Below are positions 23,287 through 32,028 of a stretch of DNA of 35,856 nt, one piece after another. Position 1 is the first letter of the stretch. The number at the start of each line of letters is the position of its first letter. The notes under the pieces are model-generated. The model was not told where the DNA came from. It did not search any database and saw nothing but the letters and a program-made list of their open reading frames with translations. The stretch is from Pseudomarimonas sp964350895 (GTDB taxonomy: Bacteria; Pseudomonadota; Gammaproteobacteria; Xanthomonadales; Xanthomonadaceae), in the NCBI GenBank assembly GCA_964350895.1, contig CAYGMG010000027.1, forward strand, positions 1 through 35,856, written 5' to 3'. Both the position numbers and the translations under genes were made by a program.

Positions 23287-25302
23287 TCACGGCTTCGGCG
23301 TCTCACGGTACGCCAGCAAACGAAGCGCATTGGCCACCACCAGCAAGGTGGAGCCTTCATGAAAGAGCACAGCCACGCCCATCCGCATGCCGAAGATGGT
23401 AGCGGGAACCAGCAGGGCCACCATCCCGAGGCTCGCCCACAGATTCTGTCGAATGATCCGGCGGGTCTGGCGACTCAAGCCAACGACAAAGGGTAGACGA
23501 TCAAGCTGATCGCCCATCAAGGCGACGTCCGCTGTTTCCAGTGCGACATCTGAGCCCGCCGCCCCCATGGCAATGCCCACCGATGCACTGGCCAGTGCCG
23601 GCGCGTCGTTGACGCCATCGCCCACCATGGCGACCTCGCCTGCTGTGCGCAGCTTTTTGATTGCCTCGACCTTGTCCTCGGGCATCAGGTCGCCAAAGGC
23701 CTGGTCGATGCCGACGCTGCGCGCCACGGCATCGGCCACGCGCTGGTTGTCGCCGGAAAGCATCACCATCTGGGTCATTCCCAGCTCGCGCAACTGCACG
23801 ATCACATTTCGCGCGGCCTCTCGCGGTGTATCCATCAGGCCGATAGCACCCAGGTAACGATCGCCGTGGCGCACAACGAAGGTCGTTTGCCCCTCCGACT
23901 CCAGAGCTTCAACCTGCTTGGCGAGATCAGCCGGCAGCGACTCACCGTCAATCTCGGAGAACAGACTCTTCTTGCCCAGATAAACCGGCTGACCATCCAC
24001 CACGGCGCGCAGTCCCTTGCCGGTGAGGCTCTCAAGGTCAGTCGCGCTTGGCAGGTCCGCCGTGCCGAGTCGCTCGGTGCCATCACGCACGACAGCTGCA
24101 GCCAGCGGGTGATCGCTGAGCTGCTCGACGGCGATGGCCACCTTCAATAGTTCGTCCTCGCTGGCATCGCCGAACGGCGACACATCGACAATCCGCGGCC
24201 GGCCTTCGGTCAGCGTGCCGGTCTTGTCGAAGGCCAGCGCCTTCAATACCCCCAGAGTTTCCAGGGGCGCGCCACCCTTGATCAGCACACCGCCGCGCGC
24301 GGCACGGGCCACGCCGCTGAGCACCGCGCTGGGTGTCGAGATCGCCAGCGCACAGGGACTGGCCGCGACCAGCACGGCCATGGCGCGATAGAAGGTCGCG
24401 CTGAACGGCTCGTCCAGTACGAATCCTGCGAACAACAGCAGCAGCACCAGCGCCAGCACGGCGGGTACGAAGATCTTCTGGAAGCGGTCGGTAAACAGCT
24501 GGGTGGGCGACTTCTGGTTTTCCGCGGTTCGCACCAACTCGACAATCCGCGACAGCGTGCTCTGCTCGGCGCGTCGGGTAACTTCAATCTCCAGCACCCG
24601 ACCCTGATTGATGGTGCCTGCGAATACGCGGTGCGCCGCGTCCACCGCGTCGGGCCGCTCGCGTGCCGCGGCCGGATCCGGTGCCGGGCGCTTGTCGACC
24701 GGAACGCTCTCGCCGGTGATCGCCGCTTGATCGATGCTGCTCTCGCCCTTGACCACGAATCCGTCAGCGGCGACGCGCTCGTCGGGCTTGACCACAACGA
24801 TGTCACCAATCTGCAGCGTATCGACCGCAACCTCGACTACCTCTTCGCCCCGACGTACCAATGCGGTCTCCGGTCGCAACGCCGCCAGCGCCTCGATCGC
24901 GCGCCGCGCCCGGCCCATCGCGTAGTTTTCCAGCGCATGCCCAAGGCTGAAAAGAAACAGCAACAGCGCGCCTTCGGCCCATTCCCCCAGCACGGCGGCA
25001 CCGATGGCGGCGACCACCATCAAGGAGTCGATCTTGAGCTGTCGTGCGCGCAGGTTCTCGATGGCTTCGCGCACCGTGTAGAAACCGCCGGAGAGGTAGG
25101 CGCCGACCAGCAGTGCGAGTGACCACACGGCGTTGTCTCCGAGCTTGCGCCCGAGCCACCACCCCGCCAGCAAAAGGGCGCCGCACAACAGGGACAGCAG
25201 CAACTCGGCACGTCCACCGAAGGCGCCGGTGCCGTGATCGTGGGCGCTGTCGTCCGCAGATTTAGCGCCGCCAGAAGGCTGAGGGTGTGCGTTGTTGGTC
25301 AT
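23287..25302 (-). CDS. P1B-4-type heavy metal ATPase (SPC motif)
   Basis: A 671-residue transport ATPase in the inner membrane. It has no N-terminal HMA domain, only a short His/Asp-containing extension. Membrane motif S315-P316-C317 replaces the CPC of Cu, Zn and Cd pumps, and the last membrane region holds H648-E649-G650-S-T; SPC together with HEG(G/S)T defines the P1B-4 subclass, known for Co(II) and in some members Fe(II) or Zn export (CoaT, CtpD, PfeT). The phosphorylation site DKTGTLTEG has D359; TGES and GDGVNDAPAL are intact. The ATG at 25302 has AGGA 6 bp upstream. It follows the PII-like gene by 81 bp, which hold a strong hairpin. Confidence 0.92.
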   Translation of the reverse strand: MTNNAHPQPSGGAKSADDSAHDHGTGAFGGRAELLLSLLCGALLLAGWWLGRKLGDNAVWSLALLVGAYLSGGFYTVREAIENLRARQLKIDSLMVVAAIGAAVLGEWAEGALLLFLFSLGHALENYAMGRARRAIEALAALRPETALVRRGEEVVEVAVDTLQIGDIVVVKPDERVAADGFVVKGESSIDQAAITGESVPVDKRPAPDPAAARERPDAVDAAHRVFAGTINQGRVLEIEVTRRAEQSTLSRIVELVRTAENQKSPTQLFTDRFQKIFVPAVLALVLLLLFAGFVLDEPFSATFYRAMAVLVAASPCALAISTPSAVLSGVARAARGGVLIKGGAPLETLGVLKALAFDKTGTLTEGRPRIVDVSPFGDASEDELLKVAIAVEQLSDHPLAAAVVRDGTERLGTADLPSATDLESLTGKGLRAVVDGQPVYLGKKSLFSEIDGESLPADLAKQVEALESEGQTTFVVRHGDRYLGAIGLMDTPREAARNVIVQLRELGMTQMVMLSGDNQRVADAVARSVGIDQAFGDLMPEDKVEAIKKLRTAGEVAMVGDGVNDAPALASASVGIAMGAAGSDVALETADVALMGDQLDRLPFVVGLSRQTRRIIRQNLWASLGMVALLVPATIFGMRMGVAVLFHEGSTLLVVANALRLLAYRETPKP

Positions 25303-25348
25303 CGTGATTCCTGAGTGCGCGGGCCGCGCGGTGCGTTACCGATTGCCA

Positions 25349-25374
25349 ACGCGGCGGCTCCTTGGCCGCCGCGT
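25349..25374 (-). other. strong hairpin between PII-like gene and ATPase gene
   Basis: ACGCGGCGGC and GCCGCCGCGT form a perfect 10-bp stem with a 6-nt loop in the 81-bp gap. No T-run follows on the transcribed strand, so it is not a standard terminator; it could act as an RNA stability or attenuation element between the two parts of the operon. Confidence 0.6.
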
Positions 25375-25383
25375 CGCTTGTGG

Positions 25384-25716
25384 TCAGCTTGACCCCTCGA
25401 TCGGGTGGTCGATGGGATGAGCAGCCTCCAGACGGGTGACAAAAACCCAGCCAGAGCGCTTCAGACCGGTCCGGGCGTGCAGCTGGATCAGAGTCACCAG
25501 CTCATCTACGCGCGCGTCCTCGCAGAACACGTCGAGCCGGATTTCCTGGGTCACGCGCTCGCCCAACTCGACTGAGTAGTCCTGTTCGCGCGAGCTTGAT
25601 GCCTGCAACAGGCCCTGCGCGTGTACTACGCTCACCCGGCGTTCGCCGGCAGCCTCGAGTGCGTGAACGATGTCGCTCAAGCGGTTCGCATGCAGCAATG
25701 CGGTGATCTGTTTCAT
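25384..25716 (-). CDS. PII-superfamily protein linked to the metal RND pump
   Basis: A 110-residue protein beginning MKQITALLHANRLSDIVHALEAAG, the first strand and helix of the PII/GlnB ferredoxin-like fold. It continues with RRVSVVHAQGL, a short T-loop-like stretch (QASSSREQDYSVELGERV), then RLDVFCEDARVDELVTLIQLHARTG and GWVFVTRLEAAHPI. The T-loop lacks the Tyr-uridylylation context of GlnB. A PII group encoded next to CusABC/CzcABC pumps has been described (PII-NG); its ligand and partner are not established as far as I know. The ATG has AGGAGG 7 bp upstream, and its ATGA overlaps the RND stop by 4 bp, tying its production to the pump. The longer frame to 26274 is a shadow. Confidence 0.87.
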   Translation of the reverse strand: MKQITALLHANRLSDIVHALEAAGERRVSVVHAQGLLQASSSREQDYSVELGERVTQEIRLDVFCEDARVDELVTLIQLHARTGLKRSGWVFVTRLEAAHPIDHPIEGSS

Positions 25717-28700
25717 ATTGCAGCCTCCTGTGCTCGGCGTTCGGCGCGGGTTTCCAGCCACTCGTAAAGCACGGGCAGCAGGATCAAGGTCAGCAGGGTT
25801 GAGCTGAGCAGTCCGCCGACCACCACGGTGGCCAGCGGCCGTTGTGTCTCGGCGCCCACGCCGCTGGAGAGCAGCATTGGCACCAGGCCAAGAATGGCGA
25901 CGCTGGCCGTCATCAGTACCGGCCGCAGGCGCAGGGCCGTACCTTGCACGACCGCTTCGCGGATCGACAGGCCGCGCCCGCGCTGCTCGTTTAGAAAGCT
26001 CACCAGCACGATGCCGTTGAGCATCGCCACGCCGAACACCGCGATGAATCCGATTGCCGAAGGCACCGACAAGTACTGACCGGTGAGGAACAGGGCGAGC
26101 AGGCCGCCGATGGTGGCGAAGGGCACGTTGGCCAGGATCAGGGCGGCAAACTTGATCGAGTTGAACGCGGTGTACAGCAACACGAAGATGAAGAAGATTG
26201 TGATCGGCACGATCACACTCAACTTCGCCAGTGCGCGCTGTTGATTGGCAAAAGCGCCGCCCCATTCGATCCAATAGCCAGGCGGCAGACTGACCTGCGC
26301 CGCAACAGCGGCGCTGGCCTCTTTCACAAAGCTGTCGACATCGCGCCCCCGCACATCCATCTGGATGACCGCATAGCGCTGCAGTTGCTCTCGACGTACG
26401 AAGGAATAGCCCTCGGCCACGGTTACCGAGGCGACTTCACTGAGTGGCACCAGCGCACCGGAGGAAGCCTTTAGCGGGATGCGTCGCAATGCTTCCACCG
26501 AATCACGCGTGTCGTCATCCAATCGGACCGAGATGTCGAAGCGCTTGACGCCGTCTAGCAGCACACTGACCGGTTCGCCGCCCAAGCCATTCCTCACGAT
26601 GGTCAGCACGTCTTCGGCATTCATGCCGTGGCGCGCCAGCTCCGCGCGATCGACTTCGATGCGAATCTGCGGCTTGCCGACGTTGGCCTCCAGCGACAGG
26701 TCGGCTACCCCGGGTATCGCTGCCAGCACCGGCTTGATCTGCGCGCCAAGTCGGTCAAGTTCTTCCAGCTCCTGCCCGTAGAGCTTCAGCGCCAATGTTG
26801 CGCGCACCCCGGAAATCAGTTCCTCGACCCGCATCTGGATCGGCTGGGTGTAGCCCGGTACGACGTTGGGAACGACCTCCTCCAAGGTTTCCTGCATGGC
26901 TTCTTCGAGATCCTTGATCGAGCGTCCGGTGGTCCATTCTTCTTCCGGATGCAGCGCGGTGTAGATCTCCATGTAGTTGACGTCAGCGGTTTCGCCTTTT
27001 TCGGCACGGCCGATCATCGCCAGCGTCGTTTCGACTTCGGGAAACTGTTTGAAGGCGTCCGCGATGACCTTGCTGGTGTTGATCGACTCATCCAGCGAGG
27101 TCGACGGAATGCCCGTCACTCGCCACATGATCGAGCCCTCCTGCAATTGCGGCATGAACTCCTTGCCCAGCAACGGGAACAGCGCCAGGCTGCCGACCAT
27201 CGCGGCCGTGGCCAGGCCGACGACCAGCTTTTTCCGCCCCAACGAGGCGATCAACATTGGCTGATAGACCTGCTTGATCTTTGCCACCAGCCAGGTGTCC
27301 TTCTCCTCCTTCGGTTTGAGGATCATGGCCGCCAGCACCGGGATCAGGGTCAGACTGAGAACCAGCGAGCCAGCCATCGCGAATGCGATGTTGAAGGCCA
27401 TCGGCTTGAACAGCTTGCCTTCCAGGCCTTCGAGGCTGAAAAGCGGCAGGAACACTACGATGATGATGAGAATCGCGAACGAGACCGGATTGGCGACTTC
27501 TTTTGCCGCCGCGAGCACAGCAGAGGTGCGGTCGACGTTCTCGCCGTGGGCCTTGCGTTCGGCCATGATGCGAAACGCGTTTTCGACCATCACTACCGAG
27601 CCATCGACCATCATTCCGATGCCAATGGCGAGTCCGGCGAGTGACATCAGGTTGGCCGACAAGCCGAACTGGCCCATGCCGATGAACGCGATCAGCATCG
27701 CCAGCGGCAAGGTGACAATCACCACCAGCGCCGAGCGCAGTTCGCCCAGGAACAGGAACAGCACCAAGGCCACCAGCAATGAGCCTTCGATCAACGCACG
27801 TGTCGCGGTGCCGACCGCCTTGTTGACCAGATCGGTGCGCTCGTAGACGGGTCTCACGATCATTCCTTCGGGCAACGCGTTCTGCACCGTTGCCAACTTG
27901 GTTTTGACGGCTTCCACCACGTCCTTGGCATTTTCGCCGATACGCGACAAGGCCATGCCAAGCACCACTTCCTCGCCGTCGCGAGTAACCGCGCCAAATC
28001 GCGGTGCCGGCGATTCGATCACCCGCGCGACATCACGAATGAAGACCGGCACGCCGTCTTCGGCTTTCAAAACGATGCCGCCAATATCGTCGGCAGACTT
28101 CAAAAGGCCGAGCCCGCGGACCAGATACTGCTCGCGTCCAACATCCATCACATTGCCACCCACCTGACCGTTGTTGGCCGGCAAGGCATTGATCACGTCG
28201 GCGAAGCCCAGCCCGCGCGCATACAGCCGCTGTGGGTCGATGCGCACCTGAAACTCGCGCTCGCCGCCGCCCCAGGAGGTGACGTCATCCACGCCAGGGG
28301 CCGTGCGCAGGATCAGCCGCAGCGTCCAGTCCTGCCAGGTGCGCAGGTCCATGTCGGTAATCTGATCCTCGGAAACTCCCGGGGCGCGCTCGACCGTGTA
28401 CCAGAACACCTGACCCAGGCCAGAGCTGTTCGGTCCCATGCTGGGTTTGCCATAGCCTTCCGGCAGGCGATCACCAACCTCCTGCAGTCGCTCGTTCACC
28501 AGCGTGCGGGCGAAGTAGATATCCATGTCGTCTTCAAAATAGACAGCGACGTAGGACAACCCGAACAGGCTGACCGAGCGAATCTCCTGCACTTTGGGCA
28601 GGCCCGCCATTGCCGACTCGACGGGAAAGGTCAACAGTTGTTCGACGTCTTCGGCCGCCAATCCCGGAGACTCGGTGTAGATGTTGACCTGCGCCGGGGT

Positions 28701-28826
28701 GACGTCGGGAAAGGCGTCAATTGGCACGTCGCGCACGGCGCGCGCGCCCAGGAAGGCGACTACGCCGAAGATGATCAAGACGAGAAACTTGTAGCGAAGC
28801 GAGAGTTCGACCAGGCGATTCAGCAT
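25713..28826 (-). CDS. heavy-metal efflux RND transporter, CusA/CzcA family, second pump
   Basis: A 1037-residue HME-RND protein starting MLNRLVELSLRYKFLVLII, full length, with twelve membrane segments and two large periplasmic loops. In TM4 it reads LAIGIGMMVDGSVVMVEN (D408), which differs from the DFG..DGA motif of the other pump in the window and lacks its first Asp; it is closer in shape to the AIG..VD.. form of monovalent pumps but retains DG. Substrate therefore cannot be assigned: Co/Zn/Cd/Ni or Cu/Ag remain possible. GGAGG 6 bp before the ATG supports the start. It follows the adaptor gene by 30 bp and overlaps the PII-like gene. Confidence 0.92.
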   Translation of the reverse strand: MLNRLVELSLRYKFLVLIIFGVVAFLGARAVRDVPIDAFPDVTPAQVNIYTESPGLAAEDVEQLLTFPVESAMAGLPKVQEIRSVSLFGLSYVAVYFEDDMDIYFARTLVNERLQEVGDRLPEGYGKPSMGPNSSGLGQVFWYTVERAPGVSEDQITDMDLRTWQDWTLRLILRTAPGVDDVTSWGGGEREFQVRIDPQRLYARGLGFADVINALPANNGQVGGNVMDVGREQYLVRGLGLLKSADDIGGIVLKAEDGVPVFIRDVARVIESPAPRFGAVTRDGEEVVLGMALSRIGENAKDVVEAVKTKLATVQNALPEGMIVRPVYERTDLVNKAVGTATRALIEGSLLVALVLFLFLGELRSALVVIVTLPLAMLIAFIGMGQFGLSANLMSLAGLAIGIGMMVDGSVVMVENAFRIMAERKAHGENVDRTSAVLAAAKEVANPVSFAILIIIVVFLPLFSLEGLEGKLFKPMAFNIAFAMAGSLVLSLTLIPVLAAMILKPKEEKDTWLVAKIKQVYQPMLIASLGRKKLVVGLATAAMVGSLALFPLLGKEFMPQLQEGSIMWRVTGIPSTSLDESINTSKVIADAFKQFPEVETTLAMIGRAEKGETADVNYMEIYTALHPEEEWTTGRSIKDLEEAMQETLEEVVPNVVPGYTQPIQMRVEELISGVRATLALKLYGQELEELDRLGAQIKPVLAAIPGVADLSLEANVGKPQIRIEVDRAELARHGMNAEDVLTIVRNGLGGEPVSVLLDGVKRFDISVRLDDDTRDSVEALRRIPLKASSGALVPLSEVASVTVAEGYSFVRREQLQRYAVIQMDVRGRDVDSFVKEASAAVAAQVSLPPGYWIEWGGAFANQQRALAKLSVIVPITIFFIFVLLYTAFNSIKFAALILANVPFATIGGLLALFLTGQYLSVPSAIGFIAVFGVAMLNGIVLVSFLNEQRGRGLSIREAVVQGTALRLRPVLMTASVAILGLVPMLLSSGVGAETQRPLATVVVGGLLSSTLLTLILLPVLYEWLETRAERRAQEAAI

Positions 28827-28856
28827 GGCGCACCTCCGCGCGGGTTGCAGCGGGTG

Positions 28857-30065
28857 TCAATGCGCATGACCTTCTCCGAGCTTGGACTTGAGCATCTGCG
28901 CTTTGAGCGCGTAGGCGCCCTCGACCACGACGAGGTCACCCACAGCGACGCCTTCCAGCACCACGGTGCGATCCCCGATCACAGCACCACTGCGCACCGT
29001 GACCGGCGCCAGGCTGCCATCGGCGTCCTGGCGGAACACCACCGTCTCGCCCTCCAGCAGGACGAGGGCAGCCGTCGGCACCGCGAGTGCGGGCGTGCCC
29101 GATCCATTGGCGTCACCGGCGTCGAGATACACTTCCACATAGTCGCCGCCGTGCAGCCGATCACCTTCGTTCGGCACCTCGATGCGCACCAATGCATTGC
29201 GCGTGTCTTCCGACGTGCGGTGGGCGCGCTGCACAACCTTGCCGGCAAGGCGTGTCTTACCCAGAACCACATACGCCACGCTGTCTACCGCGATGCGGCG
29301 CGCGTTCTCTGCCGGCAACTTGGCATCGACCCAGACCACCGATTCGTCCACCAGCCGAAACAGCGTGCGACCGGGTTCAATCCGCTCACCCACTAGGAAC
29401 GCGTCTTCGGTTATGCGGCCGGCGTGCGGAGCACTGAGGGTGAACTCACCGTTCGCCTTGCCAGCCGATGATCCTGCAATGCCGTAGGACTGGGCCGCAG
29501 CCCGAGCCTGTTCGACCGTCACCTGGGCTTCGGTATAGCGCCGTCCCGAGACCGCCTCACGTCCCAGCTCCCGCACCCGTTGCCAGTCCTGCTCGGCAAT
29601 CCGCAGTGTGCCTTGCGCCTGCGCTACCTCGACGCTGGATAAGGTCACCAGTGGCGCATCCTTTGCCACGTCATCGCCCAGCTTGGCGTGGCGACGCACC
29701 ACTATTGCCTCGACCCGCGGCGTGATCAGCGTCGTGCCGTAGGCGTTGTCGAGCACCTCACCCGGTGCCCGTAGCTCCTCGCTCAGCGCTGTCATGTCCA
29801 ATGTGGCTATGCGAATGCCGGCGGCCTCCAGTGCCCTGGCGTCCATGCGGATGGGCTCGACGCCTTCCTCATCACCGTGCTCATCACCATGCTCATCGCC
29901 GTGTTCGGCATCAGCAGATTCATTTGCATGGTCGTCGTCCTCTGCGTGCGCAGGTGCAGTGGGCTCGGATTCGGTCGGCGTGTCCGCAGATTCGGTTGCG
30001 CCGGAGCACGCTGTCAGAGCCATCAGCAGGATCAGCAGCGACGCGCTGAAAAGAATGCGAATCAT
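28857..30065 (-). CDS. RND periplasmic adaptor of the second pump, lipoprotein
   Basis: A 402-residue membrane fusion protein. The lipoprotein signal ends in LTAC with C20. Residues 30-70 are a striking His/Asp/Glu tract with repeated HGDE (AEHGDEHGDEHGDEEG), a likely flexible metal-binding segment. The adaptor core follows: RAPGEVLDNAYGTTLITPRVEAIVV-like barrel, helical hairpin, FTLSAPHAGRITEDAFLVGE and LFRLVDESVVWVDAKL. The C-terminus ends KLGEGHAH. ATG 30065 is preferred because GAGGTGACCCC precedes it and it begins the signal; the frame to 30152 lies inside the TolC gene. It overlaps the upstream TolC stop by 4 bp. Confidence 0.92.
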   Translation of the reverse strand: MIRILFSASLLILLMALTACSGATESADTPTESEPTAPAHAEDDDHANESADAEHGDEHGDEHGDEEGVEPIRMDARALEAAGIRIATLDMTALSEELRAPGEVLDNAYGTTLITPRVEAIVVRRHAKLGDDVAKDAPLVTLSSVEVAQAQGTLRIAEQDWQRVRELGREAVSGRRYTEAQVTVEQARAAAQSYGIAGSSAGKANGEFTLSAPHAGRITEDAFLVGERIEPGRTLFRLVDESVVWVDAKLPAENARRIAVDSVAYVVLGKTRLAGKVVQRAHRTSEDTRNALVRIEVPNEGDRLHGGDYVEVYLDAGDANGSGTPALAVPTAALVLLEGETVVFRQDADGSLAPVTVRSGAVIGDRTVVLEGVAVGDLVVVEGAYALKAQMLKSKLGEGHAH

Positions 30066-31342
30066 GGGGTCACCTCGGAGATGGAACGATCGAAACCGAC
30101 CCAGGCATCGAGCCGGCCGGTTGCGTAAAGAGCATCGACATAGCTGCGCCACAGTCGACCCTGAAGGTCGGCTCCGGCCAGCGCGGTGTCGAGCGACTGT
30201 TTGAGCTGGATCAAATAGTCAGATGTGCTGATTTCGCCAGCGCGCCACAGTCGCTCGAGCAGGTCAGCGCGTTTGTCTACGTCGGTTCCCGGGCTCTTCG
30301 ACCATTGATTCCACGCGGTGCGTACAGCCGTATAAGTGCGCGTCATGCGTTCGGCCCGGGCGCGAACTTCGAGTTCGATGCGGCGCAGCTCCGCCTCGGC
30401 GGCGCCCGCGTCGGCCCGAGCAGCCACTTCCTCGGCGCGGAAGTTGTTGCGAACGAACAGCGGTACGCTCACCGACATGCCAATCACGTTGTCGCTCGTT
30501 GGCCCGAAATCTAGACGGCCCGCACGCAGACTCAACGTCGGGTCGGGGCGGCGATCGCGTTCGGCGATGGTTATGCGACGCTCAGCGCTTGCGGCCATGG
30601 CTGCAGCCACACGTGCCTCGGGTGTGGTGCCGATCGCCGACATCGGTGCGTCGTCCCACGCCGGCGGCGGCCCACTGGGCAATGGCGCCTGGACCAAATC
30701 ACCGTCGGCCCCCAGCGCGCGAAGACTCTCCTCGGCGCTCGCGGCCTCACTGAAGAGTGTGGCCTGTTCGGCCTGCGCTTCGTCGCGAGCGAGCAGCGCC
30801 AGATCGCGCTCGAGCGACGAGATGTCACCGACCGTAAGCTGGCGATCGGCCAGCGCCGCAAAGCGCTGCACCAACACGATTCGTTGCTCGCCAAGGCGGA
30901 CCCGCTGAGTAGCGGCCAGATGGTCGGACCAGGCCTGAAGCCAAGCCAGCGCAAAGCTCGACCGCCTTAGCGCCGCTTCGGCTTCGGCCAAGGTGAACTC
31001 AGCTTGCCCACCTTCGGCCCGCGCGCGTCGCTTGCCGGACCAATCCAGCGTCCAGGCCAGACCAAGCGTGGACGTTCTGTCGGCACCCTCGTCCTCAATA
31101 TCGAGTTCCAGCTCGGGGTTGTAGATCGGTCGGCCGGCGGCGTCGGCCCGCGCACGGGCGGCCGCGATGGTTTGTTCGGTGGCGGCTGCAGCCGGATGGC
31201 GGGCCCACGCTGCGCGAAGTGCCTCGGCCAGCGGGGCCGGAGCGGGAGAAAAGCTGGGAGTGGCGTGTGCAACCGACAGACCGCCGGCAAGCAGCACACC
31301 GCACGCAGCCCAGCGGGCGCGCGCAATAAGACGAAAAGACAT
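30062..31342 (-). CDS. TolC-family outer membrane channel of the second pump
   Basis: A 426-residue outer membrane efflux protein with a signal peptide (cleavage near SVAHA-TPSF) and two OEP-type helical repeats, e.g. LAEALRAAWARHPAAAATEQTIAAARARADAAGRP at about 37-70 and DPTLSLRAGRLDFGPTSDNVIGMSVSVPLF at about 265-295. It belongs to the CzcC-like, shorter-barrel group. AGAGGA 7 bp before the ATG supports the start. Together with the two following genes it forms a complete CBA pump, distinct in sequence from the pump at 17.1-22.7 kb. Confidence 0.9.
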   Translation of the reverse strand: MSFRLIARARWAACGVLLAGGLSVAHATPSFSPAPAPLAEALRAAWARHPAAAATEQTIAAARARADAAGRPIYNPELELDIEDEGADRTSTLGLAWTLDWSGKRRARAEGGQAEFTLAEAEAALRRSSFALAWLQAWSDHLAATQRVRLGEQRIVLVQRFAALADRQLTVGDISSLERDLALLARDEAQAEQATLFSEAASAEESLRALGADGDLVQAPLPSGPPPAWDDAPMSAIGTTPEARVAAAMAASAERRITIAERDRRPDPTLSLRAGRLDFGPTSDNVIGMSVSVPLFVRNNFRAEEVAARADAGAAEAELRRIELEVRARAERMTRTYTAVRTAWNQWSKSPGTDVDKRADLLERLWRAGEISTSDYLIQLKQSLDTALAGADLQGRLWRSYVDALYATGRLDAWVGFDRSISEVTP

Positions 31343-31405
31343 GAAACGATCCTCTGAACGATAATGTCCCGACGCGGTTTGCGCATCGGGTCCCGGGAGG
31401 CGGGA

Positions 31406-31780
31406 TCAGACGATCGGGGGTCTCAGGCTGAGATCGGGCGGTGCTGAGACTTGAGCCTGCAGTGGCCTATCGGCGTATGCGGTCAGTGCCACCGGAGGCG
31501 GCGTCGTTGGCGCGGCGGGCAAGGTCACCGCGTGATGACAACTGCAGTGCAAACAATGACCCGAGAATTCAGTCGGGTCTTCGGCCGCTCCGGCGTCGTG
31601 CAGCTGCGCATGGGTCGCAGCGGGATTGGCACTCAACTCGAACGCTTCAACCAGATCGCTCGGCGCACAGGCCGCCACGATGCCCACGCGCAACACGAAG
31701 ACGAGCAGCGCAAACGCGGCGAGCCGCGTGGAGCGGCGCAGGCGATCGAGACGCAGCAACGATGGTCGGGCGATAGGCAT
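31406..31780 (-). CDS. CzcI-like small protein, Cys/His-rich
   Basis: A 124-residue protein with one N-terminal hydrophobic segment (about 20-38) and the motif GHCLHCSCHHAV at about 73-84, with three Cys and four His, suited to bind metal in the periplasm. The end SLRPPIV matches the HRPPIA end of the other CzcI-like protein in the window, and both stand directly before a TolC gene, which supports a shared family. CzcI-type proteins are thought to modulate czc expression. No ribosome binding site is clear at ATG 31780; a palindrome lies 10 bp upstream. Confidence 0.65.
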   Translation of the reverse strand: MPIARPSLLRLDRLRRSTRLAAFALLVFVLRVGIVAACAPSDLVEAFELSANPAATHAQLHDAGAAEDPTEFSGHCLHCSCHHAVTLPAAPTTPPPVALTAYADRPLQAQVSAPPDLSLRPPIV

Positions 31781-31789
31781 CGCGACGGA

Positions 31790-31810
31790 GGTTAGCGGAG
31801 AACCCTAACC
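31790..31810. promoter_or_regulatory. palindrome upstream of the metal operon, possible operator
   Basis: GGTTAG and CTAACC are separated by 9 bp (21 bp in total), located 10 bp before the first CzcI-like start codon. It could be an operator or an mRNA hairpin hiding the translation start. No regulator can be matched to it. Confidence 0.4.
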
Positions 31811-32028
31811 GGACACAATCACGTTTGTCTGGTCGATTCAGAGTATTTCCGTGGTGCACGAGTGTCTCGAAGTTCTGTTCTTGGATCGAATTGCGAATGC
31901 ATTCTCCGGATCGTTCGGTCAACAATGTGCTCCGACGATGATTCTGAAATTTCTCGAGAACGCTCAGGTCGGGGCTTAGTGACTGCGCCGAATACACGGT
32001 AGGGAGTTTCGATCGCCGGCACACAAGT
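31811..32028. other. AT-richer intergenic region before the metal operon
   Basis: About 220 bp with clearly lower GC than its neighbours and no credible gene. It separates the sterol-desaturase gene from the metal-efflux series and probably holds the operon promoter, but I see no convincing -35/-10 pair. Confidence 0.45.

Noticed and set aside
25717..26274. N-terminal extension of the PII-like gene
   Set aside because: It lies within the RND gene; the ATG at 25716 has AGGAGG and begins the PII fold exactly.
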